Shown: positions 28,313-38,600 of the stretch, piece by piece | Layout: each line of letters begins with the position of its first letter | How positions within the stretch are numbered: the first letter of the stretch is position 1 | DNA from: Oasisia sp. SBJ-2009 | Lineage: Eukaryota > Annelida > Polychaeta > Sabellida > Siboglinidae | DNA length: 64,000 bases | NCBI GenBank assembly: GCA_964017155.1 | Contig: OZ024857.1 | Location: 26,665,396-26,729,395, forward strand | Reading direction: 5' to 3' | Program-made: the position numbers and the translations under genes | Notes under the pieces: generated by a model | What the model was told of the DNA's origin: nothing | The model's database searches: none | What the model saw: the letters and a program-made list of their open reading frames with translations, nothing else

Positions 28313-28784
28313 AACACTACTGTGGAACACTAGTCTAAAGGGTGGACTTTGATGTTACCTGTTAATAGATTATTTATGTACCAAAGTCCTCCTCACAGTG
28401 AGTGGCAGTCCCCAAAGGGCACTGGACACAACACCAGCCGGAACCAGCTGATAACATCGCAGTGTGTCACACGACCATGACATAATGTTACAATTCCACT
28501 ACTTTGACTACAAAAAAGTTGTGTAATTTCCGTCATAACACTTTCCCTATTGAAGCTTACCCCACAATGTATACTTTAGAGATTTCGGCTGATCAGATTT
28601 TAGACCAATAGTTCCATATAAACGTAAACAAATTGAGACACCCATTTGGATTCATCAAGACCGCCACCCAGGAAATTAACTATAGGTGGAATGTTGACAA
28701 GAAAGCCTTTACCTTATTGATAGTCCGTTCTTTTGTTTTAAATATTACATTCATGCTGCTAAAATAGTATCAGTAGATAATCAG

Positions 28785-28842
28785 TTCCTGTTATATTCCC
28801 ATGATCACTTACGTAATAGCTATAAACATTATATAACCTATT
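28785..28842. repeat. Dispersed repeat sharing sequence with 31822-31880
   Basis: TTATATTCCCATGATCACTTACGTAA here versus TTATATTCCCGCGATCACTTACGTAA-type text at 31829: short diverged copies of an unknown repeat. Confidence 0.55.
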
Positions 28843-29087
28843 TAGAACTGTCAGAATGGAGCCATTGTTTAAGTCAAGACAGTTACTAATATTGTTGTGT
28901 TGTGTTAATTTATCCAACAAAACATTCCCATTTGGGATTGCTAGGTTCAGACACCTTTTAGGAGCCATGTATTTAGTATGAAGCCATTTTATTTAGATAT
29001 ACATGGTGCATTCTACTTTGTGCTCATGCAGAATAGTTTATTGTTCTCTTGTCCCTGACGTCAGGGGTGAGGTTGGCCCATAAATAT

Positions 29088-29146
29088 AAATAGAACACAC
29101 CAGTAGAACAGTCTATAGGGGAAAGATTAATGATCTAACTCTGTGG
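29088..29146. repeat. Dispersed repeat, copy 1
   Basis: AAATAGAACACACCAGTAG and TCTATAGGGGAAAGATTAAT are shared with 44940-44993; nature unknown. Confidence 0.75.
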
Positions 29147-30544
29147 GTTGGCCACGGTTACTGTCCTTTTCTTTTCTTTGCTTTCTTCTCCTCACTTTTC
29201 TATCACCAGCCTCCAATTCGTTCCTTTTTTGCTGTTGTTCTCCATTCTCCTTCCACTCTTTCCAGATCTCAACGTTTAGCAACATCAAATTAAGAATGGT
29301 AAGGCTCCTTACACACTGTGGATACCTACATGTCTACACCTGACAGTAATACATAATTAGATATACACATACACGATTCCTTTTTCATAATCACACATAT
29401 CTACAGATATAATGCAACAGGTTTTATTGTTGTTCTGCGTCACACAAGTGGCAGATTTTGTAGTTAACATACATCATGCCAAAGCCTTTCAAGAAATAAA
29501 AGCAAGTGTTTTTTTCTTCCAATATCAGTTACGATCATATTTATAACCATCCAATGGTACGTAAACAACATTAAAAACAGCATTTGGTACACAACAACAT
29601 TACATCCGAGGGTCAACAGAACCTTCAGGTTCACCTATAAAGCAGCTTTACTATTATAATATGTACATTTATATATAACACATAGAGGTAATCATGGATA
29701 CAGTCAACTAAACCAACTCATAGTAAAAACCAGCTACTGGCAGAGTGAGATTCTAAGATTTACCCAATGGATGGTGGCACAACTCTGCAGAGTGCATGTC
29801 TTGAGAAAGGTACAGGGTTATGTATAAGTGCGTGGTGGTTTGGCTGTTAACACAAAATGCAAGGGAAATAGTCATTATAGTTATGTCACCTTGTGAGTAG
29901 ACCACATAGTACTCGGTAGTGCACAATGACACTGCTTGGGATGTGACAACTTGGCAGTGTCTTGGCGGTAGTTCTAGCGGGGGATGAATCAATACAAAAC
30001 AATGTACGTTTTCCAAACCTTGCAAATGTATGAGGACATCCCGAAATGTCATCTTTCTTCAAAAGAAAGTACCATTTGATGTTGGTGGCTATACATGTAT
30101 ATACATACACTTACGGCTGGTGTTAGTCACACTAGGGAACAAATGTTCATCTACAACATCACACCTTGGTGTCAACTGTGTACATGACGGCACCAGGCCA
30201 GAGTGACATGGCTCCCGCCAGGCAGGTCACACCTGCATGTCACTTACAGGTGTACATCCATAGCTCAGCAACCTGTGCTGGGCCCAACTACACAAACTCA
30301 TATCAATTACAATTACATCAACCATCATTTTCATCTAATTACAACTACACCATTAAGTATTCAATTATAATTAGACACATTAATATAACTAACCAAAACG
30401 GTTATTTTACGACATAAACAAGTATGTATGATGGCAATGTAGAGTCCATCCTGAAATAGAACTTATTGAAAAGCTAACATTCTTTATTTGAATAATGTTG
30501 ATAAAAACAACACAGAACTGGACCAAGTCACTTATAGAGGTAAG

Positions 30545-30725
30545 GATAATTATCAAATTATTATGTATAATGAAATATAATTATTTTGCACACTGACGAT
30601 GACACAAAGGGGTCCCCAGAATTAGAGAAAATCGGGATAATTATCAAATTATTATGTATAATGAAATATAATTATTTTGCACACTGACGATGACACAAAG
30701 GGTTCCCCAGAATTAGAGAAAATCC
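30545..30725. repeat. 91-bp tandem duplication
   Basis: Two almost identical copies beginning GATAATTATCAAATTATTAT, one starting at 30545 and one at 30636; recent by their near identity. Confidence 0.93.
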
Positions 30726-31009
30726 TAGTTAGAACCCTCAATTCAGTCACAAATATTTAAAAGGCCATAACCTTTTTGTTTGTTAAAAATTAATTATCAC
30801 AGGAAGTACACAAGAAAATGTCATTGTTTCTACCACGAGACAGCACAAGCAAATGGTTGGTGTACAGCAGTGGCATTACTGCTATCCAGGTGAAATGTGT
30901 GGCAGGTGTATGGCAGTGCCATCCAGGTAACAGGTGTGCAGGTGTATGGCTATGCCATCCGTATGCTAGTAACTTGATTGAATCAAGTCCGACTCAACAA
31001 AGTTAAGTA

Positions 31010-31300
31010 AAAGCAAAGGAGAGTTCTTATATAGCACAGTATCCAGTCCCGAGGACTGATCAAGATGCTGTACACTTTACTCCCTAGAATACCTGTTCAA
31101 TCGAACACTATCCGGATTTCTCTGGGAATCATTCAGCATCGATGCTAAGCCTTCAATTAATGCACAAAGACTATTCATACACAAATATCCACCACTACCT
31201 ATAAGCCAGATACTCATTCATATAGCTGAGTGAATTGGAGCAATGTGCACTGAACGAGCTTACCCAAGGTTCAACACTGCAGCGCAGGATTCTTATCCAA
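31010..31300 (-). mobile_element. SINE copy, diverged
   Basis: Body with TTCTTATATAGCACAGTATC through the GCAGCGCAGGATTC remnant of the B box; head truncated. Confidence 0.8.
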
Positions 31301-31410
31301 AGCTCTACCCACAGTGCTACTACTCAATGGGTCAACTCTACTTGCTGGAAGGAACACTTCCATGTATTCTAACTTATTTTGTTTATCACACAAACAGCAT
31401 GTACATGTAT

Positions 31411-31556
31411 ACAAAAGGTAATGTCTTATATAGCACAGTATCCAGTCCTCAGGACTACTCAAACTGCTTTACATTTTACTCCCTGGCAAACCTGTTCAAT
31501 CGCACACCATCTTGGCTTCCCCGGGAAGCATTAAGCCATGCCGCATTCAATGTGCA
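31411..31556 (-). mobile_element. SINE fragment
   Basis: GTCTTATATAGCACAGTATC followed by the shared body to GGGAAGCATTAAGCCATG; 100 bp from the previous copy. Confidence 0.8.
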
Positions 31557-32229
31557 AAATCAATCAAATTGACCCGAAACATTAAGTGGCAAGGTACCCA
31601 GCAAAATGAACATCCAATTCTGATCAACAGCACAGCTTCCAGTGTGGCAACACATTTGAACATCTGACAAGAAGTGGCCACTGCAATACCCTGTTTGATT
31701 TTATCAATACTATAATCACCTACAATGTGTTTCGACAGTCCCACAAAGCGGAGGAATGCCGCTGCTGACAGTGTTTGGGTTGTCCTCGACACACTCAGCA
31801 GGACGCTGCTGACAGTCCCTATTATAAAATTATATTCCCGCGATCACTTACGTAACAGCTATGAACAATATAAAACTATTCTGGTGAAAACTGCCAAGCA
31901 TTATCACTAACTATTGCATTGCTTTACACAGAAATCTACATATTAATGACACATCCACAAAGCGGGCATCTAACACACATACATGCTCGGCAAGTAAACA
32001 CAATATGTTGGTCTAGAAAGCAATTTCACAATTTAGGCAACTTCACCAGATCGGATCTAAACAACACCACAAGAACGCGCCAATGTCTTGGTGCAAGCGT
32101 AAGGGAGGTGCAAGACTGTTGATATGAGTTCACAACATCACAGCACAATCACTGTCTGTACACGGATGCTAACTCTTGTGACCAACTCAAATGGTGACAT
32201 CCTCTGTGTAGTATTGTGTCACCAGTAAA

Positions 32230-32550
32230 CCACATCTCCAACAACGCTGGTGAATGTCACAATCTACCCAGTAGGTGTGTTATTCAACAGACCGTCCTAA
32301 GTCTTCCCTGCTGGTGAATGTCACAATTTTGGTGTCTTCGGAGCCAGCAAATGTCACAATCTTGATCTTTTCCATGCCTGAGAATTCCGCAATCGAGACG
32401 TCTTCAATGCCAACAAATGTGACAAACCAGATGAGTTCCATACTGGTGAACGTCACAGTCTGAATGTCTTTGATTCAGACAAATGTCAAGATGTGAGTGA
32501 GTGAAAGGTCTGACAACTTGATGTCCTCCACACTGACCACGGGTCAGAGA
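32230..32550 (-). repeat. Degenerate repeats in the gene B 3' flank resembling the last coding block
   Basis: Several diverged copies of a block like that around the stop codon (ACCATGGAGGACATCAAGAT) follow the TGA, for example GTGGAGGACATCAAG near 32520. They probably lie in the 3' UTR. The similarity is judged by eye only. Confidence 0.5.
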
Positions 32551-32554
32551 AGTC

Positions 32555-32680
32555 TCAGATCTTGATGTCCTCCATGGTGACCATGCTGGCCAGTGTCTTC
32601 TTGATCCTCAGCGCAGTGAGGCGGGCAGCACCGTTCTGATACCAGCTTTCCTTCATCAGCTTTGACACAACTCGCAGAGC
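32555..32680 (-). CDS. Alk4/5/7: Gene B exon 10: C-terminus and stop
   Basis: Acceptor GTGTTTCAG|GCTCTG. Codes for [20 protein letters not shown] through MEDIKI and TGA (32557-32555). The [15 protein letters not shown] block and an ALK4-like EDIKI end confirm the correct terminus. Confidence 0.95.
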   Translation of the reverse strand, partial: ALRVVSKLMKESWYQNGAARLTALRIKKTLASMVTMEDIKI

Positions 32681-35600
32681 CTGAAACACACAACACCCCA
32701 CATCAGTAAGTATACCTCAGTTGGTGCCTTTTCATTCATAACTATCTGCTAGAGGGCGCCACAAGAATATATGTAATTCAACATCACTGGTTAAATCGCA
32801 TATGCTGTATTGAAAACCGCGTGTTAAAGGTTGGGCAATTAAAACCACCGAAACATATTTACAATCTTCAGGTTGAAAGCAACTATTGCATGCGGTTTCA
32901 AATGACGGAATTAATAAAATAAATTTTTCACTTTAATCTGCTTCAATGATCACACATAGTTTATTACAATTAAAACTACTGACATCAACACTGATTACAG
33001 TTGTGGGATAGTTTTTCAATATCCTGGATCAGACTGAGTGGTAGACTGGTTCACCCAGGGCCTGGCAACAACACCTGGCCTAGTGCCTGGCTGCTGCTGT
33101 CACACATGGACAGTCACACAGTCCTTCATGTGGACCCTCACTGATTTATTTCAACCAAATCAATGTATAACACAGACACTGAATGTCATGGGAGCCACCT
33201 CCGTAATATTAAACAAATATATGAAAATAATATGTTTACATTCGTGAAAATCTAGCGAGCAGTGACCACTGAACATTCAGTTCCTGAAGAAGGCCGCCGA
33301 TGATAGTCAAAACGTAGAACTAAGTCGAACATTTCTAGCTGTGTAATTTTGAATTTGTTTTCCGAATAATATGTTTACAGTTAAGAATACTAATAATAGC
33401 AACAATAATAACAAAACTTTGTTTACACTGGCATATTCAAGCTTATATAAATATTATAGGTATATGCAATATATAGACACACGTACATCTATGTGTATAT
33501 AAGCACATCTATATATACCAGACAATGACAACATGAGTTGTGGAGGTCTCTCACTCACCTCATTACTCTGCCATCTGTTGGGGATGTCTGGACGACATCG
33601 CTCCACGCACACCACCTTCTTCATTTCCTCAGGTGAAGGGTCGGAGGGCACGAGGTCAAAGTACGGCAGCTGGTACTCCTCATATATACCTGAAACATGT
33701 ATTATAATAACCGGGTAGAAGAAGAAAGATATTTCTGTGGCCACTGCAATTGGGCCGAAGAAGAAAGAGACATATCAGTTTCCTCAGCAACTGGGTTAAG
33801 GAAGAGACACATGCATTTTACCATGACAACTGGGTTAAAAACTTGTCTGTTGCCCTGGCAACTGGGTTGAAGATGCAAGAGGGACATATCTGTTGCCTTG
33901 GCAACTGGATAAAGGAAGAAAGATAGCCATGTATGTTGCCCTGGTAACTAGGTCAAGGAAACAAGAGACATGTTATTACAATTTTTGTTTGATTTGTCTA
34001 TGGTACATTATTATTAACCATTTCATATAGTCCTGTCATATGCTTGACAAGGAGAGTAAATGGTAACTGTTCCCTCAGTTTGCCATGCCAGTAAATGCTA
34101 CTTCTGACATACCGTGAGAGTAACATTAGTATTATTATATCCACTGGAAGGAAACAGAGAATAGTAACAAACTGTATACGTTGGCAGGATTCTTAAACAA
34201 ACCTCCGACAGACGTGCGTCTCGAAATCTCCCACAGGACAAGGCCGAAGGAGTAGATGTCCGCTCGCTTGAAGCACTCAAAGTGGTCTTTGTTGATGGAG
34301 TTGTCGAGGACTTCTGGAGCCATGTAGCGTTTTGTGCCAACCCGATTGTTGGGTGCGATGTCCACGTAGTCGGTGGACGAGTCGTGTTTCACAGCCAGAC
34401 CTGGACAATTGACAACTTTACTATAAAACATGTCAAGAACACGTGTATGTATGATGAAGCTGTCATATGTGATAACAAAGTATAAAACGCTTAGTAAAAT
34501 ATTAAATCGACTTTCAACACAAAACATGCAGTAACATAAGGGCAGAAATATTATGTTTGTTAAAGGTAATTTTGTACTTTGTAAAGATTACATTTCTGAG
34601 CCCCTAAACATTTGCAAAACAACCGTATTTATATAGATAACAACAGACTAACCTGCCAACACAGGGAGTCAATTGACAAACTGTTGCATGCATTAGAACA
34701 CTTTAAGATGCAGCACCTTGGAATATTCTACAGGGATAGGTCTTACACCGACCAGCAATCAGGGTTAGTAATCAGTCATTACAACTAAAATTTACCCAGG
34801 TCGGCAATGCAGCAAGTGCCGTTCTTCTTGACCAGCATATTTTTACTCTTCAAGTCACGATGCGCTATCGCTGGCTTTCCTGAAACACAAATCATTAGTC
34901 ATAAACTATGTATAAACATAAATACATTTATCTATACACATTCACATGTATATACTACTAAACAAGTTTAGAATACCAGTAGAGGTGATGCAATAACAGG
35001 AACTGTTCTCTTGTGAGACATTCACAAACTTCGTATTCTTACTATATCCATGTTTAGATGAGACATTCACACGTACCCTGTGTTCCTACTATCTCCATGT
35101 GTAGATGTGCGAGTCCACTGGCAGCAGACAGAGCGAGCTTCACCATTCCGCTGATGTCACAGACGGTGCGGTTGAGATAGTCAAACAACGATCCATTCTC
35201 GTGATAGTCGGTCACCAGCCACAGCTGCGTCCACGTCCCGTTGTCTGGCGACAAATACATCAAGATTTCTGTACACTGTCATTGAGTCTACTTACTAAGG
35301 TTAGTTTTCATATTTGATCTACCGTTAAGTTATATTTGTGAATTTTTAAGCACTTTTGCTTCTATCCTGGCAGAATTGTTCATTTGATTCTTGTTCACCA
35401 ATTATTCCTTGGCGTGTAACAAGTGTAAAGGTGTTTCTTTCATAACATTACCACCTTATTGTCATTAACCCACCTGTAAATGAAACCCACCCTTGTTGTA
35501 AAGATTCACCCTTGTTGTCATTGGGTCACCTCTAAATGACAGCTATCCTTGTCACGAGAAAAATGAGACCCACCCTTGTATTCATTAGCCCACCAGTAAA

Positions 35601-38600
35601 TGAGACCCACCCTTATTGTCATTAGCCCACCAGTAAATGAGATCCACCCTTGTTGTCATTAGCCCACCAGTAAATGACACCCACCCTTGTTGTCATTAGC
35701 CCACCAGTAAATGACACCCACCCTTGTTGTCATTAGCCCACCAGTAAATGACACCCACCCTTGTTGTCATTAGCCCGCCAGTAAATGAGACACACCCCCT
35801 TGTTGTCATTAACCCACCCTTAAATAACACCAACCCTAATTGTCATTAGCCCACCAGTAAATGAGACCCACCCTTGTTGTCGGCGGCGATGAAGCCGAGG
35901 ATGTTCTCGTGCCTCAACATGACGGTCTGGTAGACCTCCGCCTCCCGGAACCACGAGCGCTCCTCACGAGTGTGGAAGATCTTGACAGCCACGTTCTCAC
36001 CCCTCCACCGCCCTCGCCACACCTCCCCATAACGCCCTTTGCCTATGATCTCGTGCAGCTGGATCTGTCGGGCAATGGTCCGTTGCACCAGCAGGGGTAG
36101 ACCTAGGGGGTAACAGTTCTGTGTTAACACAAGGCAATGGTCCATTACACCAGCAGGGGTAGACCTAGGGGGTAACAGTTCTGTGTTAACACAAGGCAAT
36201 GGTCCATTACACCAGCAGGGGTAGACCTAGGGGGTAACAGTTCTGTGTTAACACAAGGCAATGGTCCATTACACCAGTAGGGGTAGACCTAGGGGGTAAC
36301 AGTTCTGTGTTAACACAAGGCAATGGTCCATTACACCAGCAGGGGTAGACCTAGGGGGTAACAGTTCTGTGTTAGCACGAGGACATTGCACCAGCACAAT
36401 GAGACCAGTTAGCTTTTTGGGAGGCACTATGGTGCCCTTACAAAAGACGAGTCAACTATATATATATTTCTTGTGTACATTATCCTAAGTTACGTGTACG
36501 CAAAAGTCAGACCCTGAGTGTATGAACTGAAGTCATCTTCCTCCCTACATGAGCCACACCCCTAGCAGGGATAAGAACTACTTTATTTTACTAGAAAAAG
36601 GGACTAGCAAAGACAAAAGTTTCCTGGTTTGCCAAGAGTTTACTAGTCCGGCAAAATATAAAAACAACCAAAATTTAAGTAATTACAATTCTATTTAAAA
36701 CTAAAAAACAACCCCAGTTAAATAACAATGCAATGTTCGTAAAGGTAAGAAATGCATGAAGATATGATCTGTATCAAACAAATGCGAAATTGAAAAAGGA
36801 CAGCAACTGCACTCATTGACTGGTAGTACCACCCTACCAGATACAGGGAAGCCTACCATTATGAATTTTTCATAACCTTTCCAGAAATTTACGTCATATT
36901 ACAGTGTTACGAAAACTGCTCTGCTGGACTGTATTGTGGAAACAAATCTGACTATAGAAACTCATAGACATCAAAGAATCATTAATCTGACAAGTAATAC
37001 CCAGACAAATTCATAGCTGGTGGCTGTCCATAAGAAATGTATTGTTAAATGGTGCTGGCACTGCTGTAGTCAGTTGTTCACTGGCAACAATATATCAATT
37101 TTATTACTTGGGATTCAGTTACATCCCACCATGTAGATGGGCTAAGGTTAGGGTTCACTATGATTACCAACATTTGATTGACTACTGTAGGGCGGGGTGG
37201 ATGACACATTGAACTTTACTAGTCAGCTGGACTAGTTATTAGGCAGGTTTACTAGTCCCCCCTTATCTTTACTAGTGTAGTACAGACTATCAGACTAGTG
37301 GGTAGTTCTACCCTTGCTAAGTGTGCAAAAGTCATCTCCCCTCCCTCACTGAGCCAGACCCAGAGTGTGCAAAATTCATCTCCCTCCCTGAGCCAGACCC
37401 TGAGTATGCGAAAGTCCTACCCCTCCCTCTCTCCCTGAGCCCAGAGTGTGCAAAAGTCATTTCCCTCCTACCTGAACCAGACCCAGAGTGTGCAAAAGTG
37501 ATCTCCCTCCTACCTGTGCCAGACCCTGAGTGTACAAAAGTCATCTCCCTCCTACCTGAGCCAGACCCTGAGTGTACAAAAGTCATCTCCCTCCTACCTG
37601 AGCCAGACCCTGAGTGTACAAAAGTCATCTCCCTCCTACCTGAGCCAGACCCTGAGTGTACAAAAGTCATCTCCCTCCTACCTGAGCCAGACCCTGAGTG
37701 TGCGAAGTCATCCATTAGTTCATTGAGGGTCTGTCCGTTGCACACAAGGTTCTCCGACTCGACAGGGTCCTCGGTATAGGGACCGTAGGCGTGGCGTGCT
37801 GAGGCCCTGCGCTGTCGCATGCACACGATGATGGTGATGATGATGCACAGACTGCATATTGGGATGGAGATGATGGCAATCAACTCTAGTGCTGTGAACT
37901 GTCCACCCAAGCTGGTCGATGGCACTGAAGTACACAAATGTCACATCAAACAACAGTGCAAACAGACTGCTGCTGTGTGTGACCAATTAAGGCGAATGTG
38001 ACCAATTAATGCACCAGGCACAAATGATTAGATGCAAATAAGTTAAATACAGTAAAACCCCTCATTTAAGACCGCCTCCCAAGTCGGGGTGGCGCGGTCT
38101 TAAAAGAGGGGTGGTCTCGTGAGGGGTTTTTGATGTTCTGGATGAATTCATACATTTACGCATATCGTAATATCCATATAGCATGTATGCTTTTGATAAA
38201 AGTAGAAAATAAAAAATGAGATGACACATTAACAACACATTTTATTTTCTGTTTATTTGGTATGTTGACATGTTTCAGTATAAGCTTAATTTTGAATCGT
38301 TTTTATAATATAAAAAAGCAAATGCAAATTCTTGTATAGCGCAGTATCCAGTCCTTAGGACTGTTCAAAAGGCTTTATACTTTACTTCCCTGGGTATGGG
38401 TAGGGTGAAGTGAACATGGGTAGGGTGAAGTAGACACAGGAATGGTGAAGGAGGCACAAGGATGGTGAAGTAGGCATTGGGAAGGATGAAGTAGTAAGAC
38501 AAGACCTTCGCAGCTCCTACCTGTGGGTTTGGGTGTTGGGGGCACGAGGGTGGGTCGCAGGTACAGATTACAGAAGTCCTTCTCCCGACAACACTGAATC

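Larger units (their letters stand above)
27240..32225. other. Intergenic region between gene B 3' end and gene A 5' end
   Basis: Contains the 91-bp duplication, two SINE copies, dispersed short repeats and a poly(C) run. No convincing exon. Confidence 0.6.
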
